Shown one piece after another: positions 38,061-45,986 of a stretch of DNA of 64,000 bases. Each line of letters begins with the position of its first letter. Position 1 is the stretch's first letter. Made by a program: the position numbers and the translations under genes. The DNA is from Candidatus Thermochlorobacteriaceae bacterium (GTDB taxonomy: Bacteria; Bacteroidota; Chlorobiia; Chlorobiales; Thermochlorobacteraceae): assembly GCA_029263855.1 (NCBI GenBank), contig JAJUFC010000001.1:124001-188000 (forward strand). Reading direction: 5' to 3'. The notes beneath the pieces were generated by a model. It saw nothing but the letters and a program-made list of their open reading frames with translations. It had not been told where the DNA came from and made no database searches.

Positions 38061-39035
38061 ATGAAAGCCATCATTCCTGTTGCAGGCGTCGGAAGTCGCT
38101 TGCGTCCTCATACTTACACGCTTCCAAAAGTTTTGCTCAACGTTGCAGGCAAGCCCATCATCGGACACATCATCGATAAAATCGTCGAAGAAGGCATCAA
38201 CGAAGCCATCGTCATCGTCGGATACTTGGGCGATATGATTGAAGAGTATCTGACCAAAAACTACGACATCAAATTCACCTTTATCGAGCAAGAAGAGCGT
38301 CTCGGATTGGGGCACGCGATTTACATGACAAAAGCGCATCTCGATAGCGAGCCTGTGTTTATCATTCTCGGCGATACCGTTTTCGAAGTGGATTTAAGCG
38401 GTGTATTCAAACGCGAACACTCTGCACTCGGCGTTAAAGAAGTCGAAGACCCGCGCCGATTCGGTGTCGCCGAAGTCCAAGACGCATTCATCACCAAACT
38501 CGTTGAGAAACCTGAAAACCCGCAATCCAACTTAGCGGTCGTGGGATTGTATTACATCAAATCGCCACAACTATTGCTCTCCTGCCTCGATCATAACATC
38601 ACGCATAACATCCGCACCAAAGGCGAGTTTCAACTCACCGATGCCTTGCAAATGATGATTGACAAAGGCGAAAAGTTTTCAACCTTTCCCGTCGAAGGCT
38701 GGTATGACTGCGGCAAACCTGAAACCTTGCTCTACACCAACGAGAAATTGCTCAAATCAAAATCGCGCCACAAAGAAATGTTTGGATGCGTCATCAATCC
38801 GCCCGTGTTCATCGCCGAAGATGCGGAGATTGAAAATTCCATCATCGGACCATTTGCGACGATTGGCTCGAAAGCCGTCGTCAAAGATTCAATGATTCAA
38901 CGCTCCATCATTGGCGAGTGCGCGAAAGTTTCGGCAATGCTCCTCAAAGAATCGATTGTTGGCAACAACGCCCGCGTCGAGGGCAACTTCCGAAAAATCA
39001 ATCTCGGCGACTCGTCGGAAGTCGATTTTCGTTGA
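38061..39035 (+). CDS. Sugar-1-phosphate nucleotidyltransferase
   Basis: Protein of 324 residues. The N-terminal NTP-transferase domain has the signature IIPVAGVGSRLRPHTYTLPK, then PKVLLNVAGKPII, the metal-binding IILGDTVFEVD and LVEKPENP. The C-terminal 75 residues have left-handed beta-helix hexapeptides (AEDAEIENSIIGPFATIGS). It should activate a hexose-1-phosphate to an NDP-sugar; similarity is to glucose-1-phosphate thymidylyl/uridylyltransferases, but the exact sugar and nucleotide cannot be fixed. Its position opposite wecB suggests surface-polysaccharide supply. Confidence 0.88.
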   Translation: MKAIIPVAGVGSRLRPHTYTLPKVLLNVAGKPIIGHIIDKIVEEGINEAIVIVGYLGDMIEEYLTKNYDIKFTFIEQEERLGLGHAIYMTKAHLDSEPVFIILGDTVFEVDLSGVFKREHSALGVKEVEDPRRFGVAEVQDAFITKLVEKPENPQSNLAVVGLYYIKSPQLLLSCLDHNITHNIRTKGEFQLTDALQMMIDKGEKFSTFPVEGWYDCGKPETLLYTNEKLLKSKSRHKEMFGCVINPPVFIAEDAEIENSIIGPFATIGSKAVVKDSMIQRSIIGECAKVSAMLLKESIVGNNARVEGNFRKINLGDSSEVDFR

Positions 39036-39053
39036 GCCAATCGCGAGCAATCT

Positions 39054-39794
39054 TCACCAAGGCAATTCTTTTCCCAAGTGAATGTATCTGCCGTGCGGCG
39101 CGTTGCCGTTGGCGAGCGCGAGCTCGATGGTGGTTTTCGCGCCGTCTTCTACGCTCATCGGCGCGGCATCGGTACCCATATCGGTTTTCACCCAACCCGG
39201 ATGCGCGGAGTTGACGCGAATCGGCGTGTCTTTGAGCGTGTAGGCGAGGTGAATCGTGTACATATTCAGCGCGGCTTTGGAGGCGTTGTAGGCAAAGGTT
39301 TTCGTCGAGTAAATCGGAGACGAAGGATTGTCGTGCAAAGCAAGCGAGCCGAGAATGCTGGTCAAATTGATAATGCGCCCCGAGTCGCTTTTCGCAATCA
39401 GCGGCAAAAGCATATTCGTAAGTTCCACCAATCCGAAGAAATTGACTTCAAAGGTCTCGCGCAAAACATCGGGCGAAATGGTTGTCGTGGTGTTCTGCGA
39501 CCAAGTCGGGTCTTCGATTTGAAGCGCCGCATTATTGACGAGAATATCGAGCCGTCCGTGTCGCGTTTCGAGCTGTTCCTTCGCGGCGACGAAATGTTCG
39601 CGCTTCGTCATATCCAAAATCACCAACTCAACGTCCAATCCTTTCGAGCGCAGTTCGGAAAAAGCGTTCTCGCCGCGAGTTTTGTCGCGCGAACCCATAT
39701 AGACCTTCACGCCTTTTTCGGCTAATTGGCGAGAGGTTTCTAACCCAATTCCTTTGTTTGCCCCCGTAACGAGAGCGATTTTTTGCGATGACAT
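39054..39794 (-). CDS. Short-chain dehydrogenase/reductase
   Basis: Protein of 246 residues from the ATG at 39794. NAD(P) motif VTGANKGIGLETSRQLAEKG, with Arg in GSRDKTRG favouring NADPH; NNAALQI; catalytic Ser in NLTSILGSL and the YxxxK pair in FAYNASKAAL. It resembles carbonyl-reductase-type SDRs also found in plants. The substrate is unknown. The end is 18 bp from the convergent nucleotidyltransferase stop. Confidence 0.9.
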   Translation of the reverse strand: MSSQKIALVTGANKGIGLETSRQLAEKGVKVYMGSRDKTRGENAFSELRSKGLDVELVILDMTKREHFVAAKEQLETRHGRLDILVNNAALQIEDPTWSQNTTTTISPDVLRETFEVNFFGLVELTNMLLPLIAKSDSGRIINLTSILGSLALHDNPSSPIYSTKTFAYNASKAALNMYTIHLAYTLKDTPIRVNSAHPGWVKTDMGTDAAPMSVEDGAKTTIELALANGNAPHGRYIHLGKELPW

Positions 39795-39830
39795 TCTGAA
39801 TAAAGTTTGATTTGGTTGAACGAAATCGCG

Positions 39831-39864
39831 CAAAGTTACGTCGCCGCTTTCCCATTCACGCAAC
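39831..39864 (-). promoter_or_regulatory. Putative promoter of the SDR gene
   Basis: Minus-strand TAACTTTG (39838 to 39831) is a perfect TAnnTTTG -7 box 36 bp before the SDR ATG. A GTTG lies 22 bp upstream of it (39864 to 39861) as a weak -33 box. Confidence 0.45.
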
Positions 39865-39873
39865 TTTAAGCGC

Positions 39874-39930
39874 GAAACTTAATTTTGAAACTTAAATTTA
39901 ATTTAGTAGTATAGTGATATCAATTTAGTA
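39874..39930. promoter_or_regulatory. AT-rich direct repeats upstream of the SPFH operon
   Basis: Two copies of GAAACTTAA are 13 bp apart (39874 and 39887), and two copies of AATTTAGTA are 22 bp apart (39900 and 39922), with the palindrome TGATATCA between the latter pair. The block ends about 20 bp before the SPFH gene. The 22-bp spacing equals about two helical turns, as expected for a protein-binding operator; the operon itself encodes a ribbon-helix-helix protein. Confidence 0.45.
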
Positions 39931-39951
39931 TCAAATTAAAATTCACTGAAC

Positions 39952-40833
39952 ATGGAAAAAACATATCTGCAATACACGCATCAAGAAAAACCATTCGTGC
40001 CCACGTCAGGCTACGGCATGCTTGCAGTAGCGATAGCGTTGCTTGGCGCAAGCATCTTCTGCTTTTTATTTCGCCAATTTTTTCTTGGAAGCGCGCTGAG
40101 CGTGATTTGGGGCTTGTTTATATCAGGTTTTTTCATTGTCAATCCGAATGAATCTCGAGTCATCACGCTGTTTGGGACTTACATCGGCACGGTGAAAGCC
40201 AATGGCTTTTGGTGGGCGAATCCGTTTTACTCAAAGAAGGAGATTTCGCTTCGGGCAAGGAACCTGAACGGCGAGAAAATCAAGGTCAACGACAAAGTCG
40301 GAAATCCGATTGAGATTGCGGCGGTCATCGTTTGGCAAGTCGAAGAGACGGCGCGGGCGGCGTTTGAAGTCGACGACTATGTGAACTTCGTGAGCGTGCA
40401 AAGCGAAGCGGCGGTGAGAAACCTTGCCAGCTCTTGCCCTTACGACAATTTCAGCGAAACTGAGCCGAATGAAATCACCTTGCGCGGCGGCGCGGAAAAA
40501 GTTAACAAACTGTTGGAAGATGAACTTTCGGCGCGTCTTGAACGAGCGGGCGTGAAGGTCATCGAGGCGCGAATTAGCCACCTTGCCTACGCACCCGAAA
40601 TTGCCAGCGCGATGCTTCAACGCCAACAAGCCTCTGCCGTGATTGCGGCGCGCAAGCTCATCGTTGAAGGCGCAGTCGGAATGGTTGAAATGGCGCTTGA
40701 AAAACTTTCTGAAAAAAACTTGGTGCAGTTAGATGAAGAACGCAAAGCCGCAATGGTGAGCAATTTGCTCGTGGTATTGTGTAGCGATAAAAGCGCGAGC
40801 CCCGTCGTCAATACCGGCACGCTTTACAATTAA
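39952..40833 (+). CDS. SPFH/band-7 (prohibitin-stomatin) membrane protein
   Basis: Protein of 293 residues with two adjacent membrane segments (about 22-62), then the SPFH domain ([68 protein letters not shown]). The Ala/Glu-rich C-terminal helix is typical for oligomerising SPFH proteins that scaffold membrane microdomains. First gene of a tight five-gene run; the next gene starts 22 bp later. Confidence 0.92.
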   Translation: MEKTYLQYTHQEKPFVPTSGYGMLAVAIALLGASIFCFLFRQFFLGSALSVIWGLFISGFFIVNPNESRVITLFGTYIGTVKANGFWWANPFYSKKEISLRARNLNGEKIKVNDKVGNPIEIAAVIVWQVEETARAAFEVDDYVNFVSVQSEAAVRNLASSCPYDNFSETEPNEITLRGGAEKVNKLLEDELSARLERAGVKVIEARISHLAYAPEIASAMLQRQQASAVIAARKLIVEGAVGMVEMALEKLSEKNLVQLDEERKAAMVSNLLVVLCSDKSASPVVNTGTLYN

Positions 40834-40855
40834 GTGAGATTAAATGCAATAAGGA

Positions 40856-41032
40856 ATGGCGGAACATGAAAAATCAAAAAAGGCTTTTGTCCTGCGGCTC
40901 AATCCTGATTTGCTGAAGGAATTGGAAAAATGGGCGGCGGACGAATTTCGGAGCGTCAATGGGCAGATTGAGTTTCTGCTCACGCGCGCCGTGAAGGAAC
41001 ATCGCAACAAAAATTTCAAAGACTCAAAATAG
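40856..41032 (+). CDS. Arc-like ribbon-helix-helix protein, 58 residues
   Basis: A small gene in the gap after the SPFH gene. It encodes MAEHEKSKKAFVLRL..., with a short beta strand (KAFVLRLNP), helix A (LLKELEKWAADEF) and the RSVNGQIEFLLTRAV helix B that is typical of the Arc/MetJ DNA-binding fold. AAGGA lies directly before the ATG, and the stop overlaps the AGGAG before the next gene. Arc-like genes are commonly found downstream of SPFH genes in Bacteroidota. It probably represses its own operon, possibly through the repeats at 39874-39930. Confidence 0.8.
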   Translation: MAEHEKSKKAFVLRLNPDLLKELEKWAADEFRSVNGQIEFLLTRAVKEHRNKNFKDSK

Positions 41033-41040
41033 GAGCAAAA

Positions 41041-41235
41041 ATGAATCCAAAATTCGAGTACAAATTCGTTCCCATCAAATCAAAATGGACGGGAATGCCA
41101 AAAGAAAATTATGTCGCCGAAATTGAAAAGCACGGCAAACAAGGGTGGCGACTCGTGCAAATTCTTTCCTCAGAGAACGCAACATTAATCGGCTTCACGG
41201 ACGCCATCATCATTTTCGAGCGAATGGAACGATAA
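41041..41235 (+). CDS. DUF4177-like small protein
   Basis: Protein of 64 residues: YKFVPIK...YVAEIEKHGKQGWRLVQI...IIFERM. The pattern of aromatic strand, helix and GW-L-V strand is that of DUF4177. Function unknown. AGGAG lies 6-10 bases before the ATG, 8 bp after the RHH stop. Confidence 0.8.
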   Translation: MNPKFEYKFVPIKSKWTGMPKENYVAEIEKHGKQGWRLVQILSSENATLIGFTDAIIIFERMER

Positions 41236-41245
41236 AGAAGCAACA

Positions 41246-41725
41246 ATGAAGATTCTGTTCAAAAAAAAACCGCGTTACCAACTCTTGTGCGTTCGCCCCG
41301 ACGGCACAACGACCGTTGCCAAAATCGGAGCGCAAGTCGCTTATTACGACTTGGCGCACGTGGTCGTCGAGTTGAAGGGCGGATTTGAAAACGGATTTTT
41401 CGGAATGGTTGCCAAGGGCGATTCGCTGTCAACGCACTCTGAACCGAATGCTGTCAAATCAGAGCAAGAATCGTTCGTGGTCGAAGTTCTCGTGCGCGGA
41501 TTGGGCGCAATGCTCATGGGCGCATGCGCGCCAAGTGAATACAATGCGCTCGTGCGCGAAGAGCTTGGTGACTTGTATGACGAGTTTAAACTCAATATCA
41601 CCGAAGCCGACGCGCGCCTGTGGCTTGAAGCTTACGAATCGCTCCTCGCCAAGTGGGAATCGCTTCGGGAAGAAGAAACGCTCGTCATTGACTTTAAGCC
41701 AACTTTCACAGAATCCATTCATTGA
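41246..41725 (+). CDS. Protein of unknown function in SPFH operon
   Basis: Protein of 159 residues that I do not recognise. It has no signal peptide or membrane helix. The N-terminal half looks beta-rich (YQLLCVRPDGTTTVAKIG) and the C-terminal half helical and acidic (EADARLWLEAYESLLAKWE). It sits 10 bp after the DUF4177-like gene and 3 bp before the next gene, so it is almost certainly expressed as part of the operon. Confidence 0.65.
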   Translation: MKILFKKKPRYQLLCVRPDGTTTVAKIGAQVAYYDLAHVVVELKGGFENGFFGMVAKGDSLSTHSEPNAVKSEQESFVVEVLVRGLGAMLMGACAPSEYNALVREELGDLYDEFKLNITEADARLWLEAYESLLAKWESLREEETLVIDFKPTFTESIH

Positions 41726-41728
41726 AAT

Positions 41729-42232
41729 ATGACAAATCTCAAAATCTCATCAATTAGCGTTGTCCTATTCCTGCTCGCGCATCTTGGACTCATCTCATAT
41801 TTCTATCCAATCCTGCCTGAGAGCGTGCCGATGCACTTTGGTTCAAACGGAAAGGCGATGTCGTTCTCCTCAAAGGAAAGCATGGTGTTCTCGCACATAG
41901 CGATTATCGCTGCTCTGCTGATAATTTTTGGAATTGTGGTTGCGCTTCTAAAAAGCGGAAAAACAGTCTACTTCAATTTGCCCAATCGAGATTATTGGTT
42001 CGCGCCCGAGCGCAGGGCGCAATCGTCAAATGAAGCACTTGCACTCTTGCTTTGGATTCTGTGCAGCGTATTGGGGCTATTTCTTTTTGTGTTCTACTCA
42101 ACCGCACAAGCGGCAATCACGGGAGCAAACAAATTAGACGCGCTTTTCTTCATCGGCTTTGCCGCATTTATTCTTGTAGATATGTTCATCATGATTTCGC
42201 TTTTTGTGCGCTTTTCAACAATACCGAAATGA
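41729..42232 (+). CDS. DUF1648-domain membrane protein
   Basis: Protein of 167 residues with four membrane helices. The N-terminal DUF1648 signature is clear: a helix followed by YPILPESVPMHFGSNGKAM. DUF1648 is found in SdpI-type immunity/signalling proteins, but the SdpI-specific C-terminal region is not evident. Last gene of the SPFH operon. Confidence 0.82.
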   Translation: MTNLKISSISVVLFLLAHLGLISYFYPILPESVPMHFGSNGKAMSFSSKESMVFSHIAIIAALLIIFGIVVALLKSGKTVYFNLPNRDYWFAPERRAQSSNEALALLLWILCSVLGLFLFVFYSTAQAAITGANKLDALFFIGFAAFILVDMFIMISLFVRFSTIPK

Positions 42233-42238
42233 ACGAGC

Positions 42239-42796
42239 CTATTCAGACGGAAGCGGAATCGGATTCCAAAAATCCACGTCAATATCCACTCCGCGCGTGA
42301 TTTGTCCCTCGCGAATTTCAATGGGCGCGCCCAGCGCGGAATTTCCGACGCGCCCGTAAAGCCCCACCACGCGCCAATTCTCGCGAACAAAGACGGACGT
42401 AATCGTCGGCTCGGCGATGAACTGTGCCACGATTAAATACTCGTATCGACGCGCGTTCCAAGCGGCTTCGTAGACGATGCTATCGGCTCCGGCTTGATAG
42501 CGATCGAAGAGCGAGAGCGTGTCGCGGTTGTTGACGGCTGTGAAAAAATCATTCGGAAAAGTTTGCGGCGGCGTCGGGAATCCCGCCAAGAAGAGCAGTT
42601 GCACGCTGTCGGCTTGCGCGCGATTCTTGAAGCGAATCACGCCTTGCATCGCGCTACGGGTTTCGGGTTTTGGCTCCAAACCGCCAGAGCAAGCGGCGAG
42701 AAGCGATATCAAAATCAGCGAGAATAAAAGAGAAGTCCGCAAATGAAGTTTAGTTGAGCGTTGAAACCACGAAACATAGTCCCCTTTAAAAATCAT
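42239..42796 (-). CDS. Lipoprotein of unknown function
   Basis: Protein of 185 residues if started at the ATG at 42796; a TTG about 16 codons later would give a more usual signal (LRTSLLFSLILISLLAAC, lipobox Cys). The mature part has no recognised domain; it is beta-rich (GVIRFKNRAQADSVQLLFLAG, YEYLIVAQFIAEP, WRVVGLYGRVG) and suggests a small beta-sandwich. It diverges from another lipoprotein gene across 114 bp and ends 6 bp from the SPFH operon's last stop. Confidence 0.65.
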   Translation of the reverse strand: MIFKGDYVSWFQRSTKLHLRTSLLFSLILISLLAACSGGLEPKPETRSAMQGVIRFKNRAQADSVQLLFLAGFPTPPQTFPNDFFTAVNNRDTLSLFDRYQAGADSIVYEAAWNARRYEYLIVAQFIAEPTITSVFVRENWRVVGLYGRVGNSALGAPIEIREGQITRGVDIDVDFWNPIPLPSE

Positions 42797-42910
42797 TCCA
42801 AACTGAGTCCTATCACAATTCAAAAAAATGGGGTATTAAGTTCTCGCAAAAAAGCCGACCTTTGCGTTACTGTTGCAATTTGTATCGTCAACATCAAACA
42901 ACCAACGACT

Positions 42911-44320
42911 ATGAAAAAACATTTGCATCTCGCATTCAGCCTTCTCTGTTTCGTCTTCGTTTCTGCTTGCGAAGACGACAACAAAGGCGTCGTAACCCCA
43001 ACTGAAAACGCAGGACGCATTACGGGCGTCGTGATTGACGCGGTTCAACTTTCGCCGATGCAGAACGTCGCCATCTCGCTCTCCACGCAAGCGGGCACGG
43101 CGATTGGAACGCAGACCACCAACGCGCAAGGGCAATTCGCCTTCCAAAATCTCGCCAATGGTCTTTACAAATTGAGCGCGGTTGTGCCCGGCTACAAGCC
43201 AACTTCTGCCGACAGCATTATCGTGAGCGAAACGCAAGGCGCGCTCGCGCTTATCGATTTGTTCCCCGCAGATTCATCGCTGACGGTTGAAATCGGCGCA
43301 ATCTCCGGAATCGTGCGCGATAACAACGGCAATCCGCTTCAAGGCGTCAATGTCGCAATTAGCGCAACCGATGAATCGCTCACCAACGGCTACTTTGCCT
43401 CGACCACGTCAAACGCCAACGGCGGATTTTCCATTGGCGCGATTCCAATTACTTCATCAGGCGGCGCGACGATTCCGTCGTTCAAAGTCCGCTTCGTGCG
43501 TCAAGGATTCGTAACGCGCGTGGTTGGAAACGTGATTGTCAATGCGAATCAAACGACGCCCGTTCAAACGTCGCTCACGCCTGCGGCAACGTCGGGCATC
43601 GTCCGATTTGAAGACGACGCAGAAACCGATAAAAATTGGACGCGCACGGGCTTTTGGCATCGCCAACAAAACAATGCCGCGATTCGCAACAAAAATTTTC
43701 CACGTTACGTCAAACTTGCGCCCAACGACAACTCCAACGCCGCCATTCCGCAAGCCTATCAAGGACAATTCGCCTTTTGGTATGGGCAAGACACGACGGG
43801 CAGTTTCATCGGCGCATTGAGCCTTCCGCAAGATTCGCTTTCAGGCGGGAGAAGCGTGGAAGAAAATTCAGGCACTTTAACCTCTCCGCTCATCAATTTG
43901 ACCATCGACACCGTTGCGACCCTTTCATTTTGGACTTGGTTTGAAATCGAGAGCGTCAATCCAAATGCGTCGGGGTTTGACATTATGGAAGTCGAAGTCA
44001 TTCGCGCTAATGGCGACTCAATTTCGCTTGGTCGGCTCAACCCTTTTACCGACCCGATTTTAGACGACAGAAACGCATTGCCTTTTACTTCGGGAGGGTT
44101 CAATCAAGTGCCTGTATGGCGATTTGAAGAGTTCGATTTGAGCGAATTCGCGGGTCAGCAAATTCGCCTGCGATTCAAGTTCGACACGCGAGACGAACTC
44201 TACAACGGCTTCAGAGGCTGGTTCATCGACAATGTTCGCGTAACGAACGTGAGAAGCGTTTCAAGCGCAAACGGCGACCGACGCGCCGTCAAACCAATGA
44301 TGCCCGCGCGAACAAAGTAG
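42911..44320 (+). CDS. Lipoprotein with carboxypeptidase-regulatory-like repeats and lectin-like domain
   Basis: Protein of 469 residues from the ATG at 42911; lipoprotein signal with lipobox FVSAC near residue 18. Two CarboxypepD_reg-like beta domains follow (GRITGVVIDAVQLSPMQNVAI and GAISGIVRDNNGNPLQGVNV). The C-terminal part (about 220-455) is a jelly-roll, choice-of-anchor-like domain seen in secreted proteins (TLSFWTWFEIE, GQQIRLRFKFDTRD, GWFIDNVRV). Probably a surface adhesion or scaffolding protein. An in-frame upstream extension is not needed. Confidence 0.75.
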   Translation: MKKHLHLAFSLLCFVFVSACEDDNKGVVTPTENAGRITGVVIDAVQLSPMQNVAISLSTQAGTAIGTQTTNAQGQFAFQNLANGLYKLSAVVPGYKPTSADSIIVSETQGALALIDLFPADSSLTVEIGAISGIVRDNNGNPLQGVNVAISATDESLTNGYFASTTSNANGGFSIGAIPITSSGGATIPSFKVRFVRQGFVTRVVGNVIVNANQTTPVQTSLTPAATSGIVRFEDDAETDKNWTRTGFWHRQQNNAAIRNKNFPRYVKLAPNDNSNAAIPQAYQGQFAFWYGQDTTGSFIGALSLPQDSLSGGRSVEENSGTLTSPLINLTIDTVATLSFWTWFEIESVNPNASGFDIMEVEVIRANGDSISLGRLNPFTDPILDDRNALPFTSGGFNQVPVWRFEEFDLSEFAGQQIRLRFKFDTRDELYNGFRGWFIDNVRVTNVRSVSSANGDRRAVKPMMPARTK

Positions 44321-44360
44321 CGCGCAACCCAATGTGAACCGACGCAAAGACCAACGGACG

Positions 44361-44388
44361 AAAGGCGATTCAGAGCGAATCGCCTTTT
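44361..44388. terminator. Bidirectional hairpin terminator
   Basis: AAAGGCGATTC-agagc-GAATCGCCTTTT: an 11-bp perfect stem with a 5-base loop, A-tract on one side and T-tract on the other, so it can serve both the lipoprotein gene (+) and the kinase gene (-). The kinase stop codon at 44370 lies inside it. Confidence 0.8.
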
Positions 44389-45689
44389 GCATTTTTTGGC
44401 AAGCGGACTTCAAAGCAAGTTTCGCCCGCCTCGCTGCGCGCCTCAATCGCGCCGCCGTGCGCCTCGACGATTTTTTTGCACAGATAAAGCCCTAACCCGA
44501 ATCCGCCCTCGCCGTTCAGACGCGCACGCGCAGAATCAGCGCGATAAAACGGCTCAAAAATTTTCTTCAAATCCTCTTTTGAAATGCCTTTGCCGTTATC
44601 CACGACGCAAAGCGAGACGCGCGCAGGCGTTTCGGAAATGCGAATCCGCACAGGGCTTTGCGAGTATTTGAGCGCGTTGGAAACAAGGTTGCGCAAGAGC
44701 AATCGGATTCGTTCTTTGTCGGCTCGAAGCGAAATGTCTCGCTCCGCTTCGATGATGATGCGATGTTGCTCGTCGCGAAATTCCGATTTGACGTCTTCGG
44801 CGATTTCCACAAGGCTGAACGTTGATTTCTTCAAACTGCCGTTGCTCGAGCGCAAGCGTTCCGATTCCAAAAGTTCGGTGAGCATCGCGTTGAGTTCGTT
44901 GATGTCGCTCTGAATTTGCGATTTCGCCTCGCCATCGGGCAGAAGTTCGAGGGCGACTTTCATTCGCGTCAGCGGCGAGCGGAGTTCGTGCGAGACATCG
45001 AGCAAAAGTTCGCGCTCGCGTTTGAGCATTTCCGAGATGCGTTGGCTCATCGCGTTGAAGGAATCGGCAAGTTCGCCGAGTTCGTCGCGCCGATTGACTT
45101 CAATCGCTGTCGAGAAATCGCCCGCGCTGATGCGCTTCGTGCCGTCGATGAGCGTTTGAATCGGCGAAAACATCTTGCGAAGCAGGAAAAATAGCCCTAC
45201 GCCGATGAGCGAGAGAAAAAGCAAGAGCCACATTGCGGCGCGCTCAGTCGAGAAGAAACTTTGCGGCGCGGGCAGTTCTTTGAGTTTGAACAAAAACTCC
45301 GTGTCGCCTCGCGTAAGCGCGATGGCGCGTCGGTCTCTTTGTCGGAGCGGGCGCGCGCGCGGCTTGGCATCGGGCGGTGGAAGCGGCGGCTCGCTGAATT
45401 CCCAATCGACATTGGTCGGCGATGTCCAAACGAAATCGGGCGTTTCAAGGCGAATGCCGATGCCAAGTTTTTCCGCATACCGTCGCGCTTTGAGCGTGTC
45501 GGGCGGCGAGCCGATTTCATCGGCAAGGTAATTCGTGATGATGCGCGCATAACCGTGCGGCGAGGGCGGAGGGTCTTCGGGCAACTCAAACGCCAAGCGA
45601 AACGCCGTGATGACGGCGATGTCAATTAACACCACTGCGACGACCATCATGGCGAGCATTTTCAAAAATATGGACAGGCGTTTCTTCAC
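44370..45689 (-). CDS. Membrane sensor histidine kinase with HAMP domain
   Basis: Protein of 439 residues: N-terminal helix (MLAMMVVAVVLIDIAVITAF), a Pro-rich extracytoplasmic domain of about 120 residues (PPLPPPDAKPRAR), a second helix (WLLLFLSLIGVGLFFLL), then HAMP, HisKA with His in LDVSHELRSPLTRMK near residue 233 and an ATPase domain (NLVSNALKYS, DNGKGISKE, GFGLGLYLCKKIV). OmpR-partner type, but no regulator gene is next to it. Confidence 0.9.
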   Translation of the reverse strand: MKKRLSIFLKMLAMMVVAVVLIDIAVITAFRLAFELPEDPPPSPHGYARIITNYLADEIGSPPDTLKARRYAEKLGIGIRLETPDFVWTSPTNVDWEFSEPPLPPPDAKPRARPLRQRDRRAIALTRGDTEFLFKLKELPAPQSFFSTERAAMWLLLFLSLIGVGLFFLLRKMFSPIQTLIDGTKRISAGDFSTAIEVNRRDELGELADSFNAMSQRISEMLKRERELLLDVSHELRSPLTRMKVALELLPDGEAKSQIQSDINELNAMLTELLESERLRSSNGSLKKSTFSLVEIAEDVKSEFRDEQHRIIIEAERDISLRADKERIRLLLRNLVSNALKYSQSPVRIRISETPARVSLCVVDNGKGISKEDLKKIFEPFYRADSARARLNGEGGFGLGLYLCKKIVEAHGGAIEARSEAGETCFEVRLPKNAKGDSL

Positions 45690-45986
45690 GGTTAGAGTTT
45701 TTTAGAGGAAGTTACGACGAATGCGCAAACTCAACCACATTCAAGTCGTCAGCGAGATTAGCGATACGCTGATGCGCGTAGATAAACGATAGCATTTTTT
45801 GTCATTTCAGCTAGGGCGGGAATCCACGAAAACTGGGGTGTTGGGCTTTGCTTTGTCGTGAGTCAGAATGAGCGTTGGTGTTCAGGACATATCAATTCCT
45901 TTTGTTAATAGCGCAACAAAAACCCACGCAAAGCGCATTATATTTTCCGTCATTCAAAAAACCGTCATTTTCAAATCTCGCCTTTT
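45690..45986. other. Intergenic region, largest gap, with a possible REP-like remnant
   Basis: No supportable gene. A 23-codon frame (45721-45792) is too short and featureless to call. At 45801-45827 the sequence GTCATTTCAGCTAGGGCGGG plus AATCCAC resembles one arm of a common bacterial palindromic repeat that begins GTCATT and contains GGCGGGAATCC; the other arm is not preserved. Confidence 0.4.

Noticed and set aside
39036-39060. Short word AATCGCGAGCAATC after the nucleotidyltransferase stop, similar to ATTCGCGAGCAATC after the giant gene stop (63316)
   Set aside because: Shared 13 bases only, no clear hairpin; probably chance without further copies.
45721-45792. 23-codon ATG frame in the gap upstream of the phosphatase
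   Set aside because: Too short, no ribosome-binding site, no recognisable product; could not be supported as a gene.
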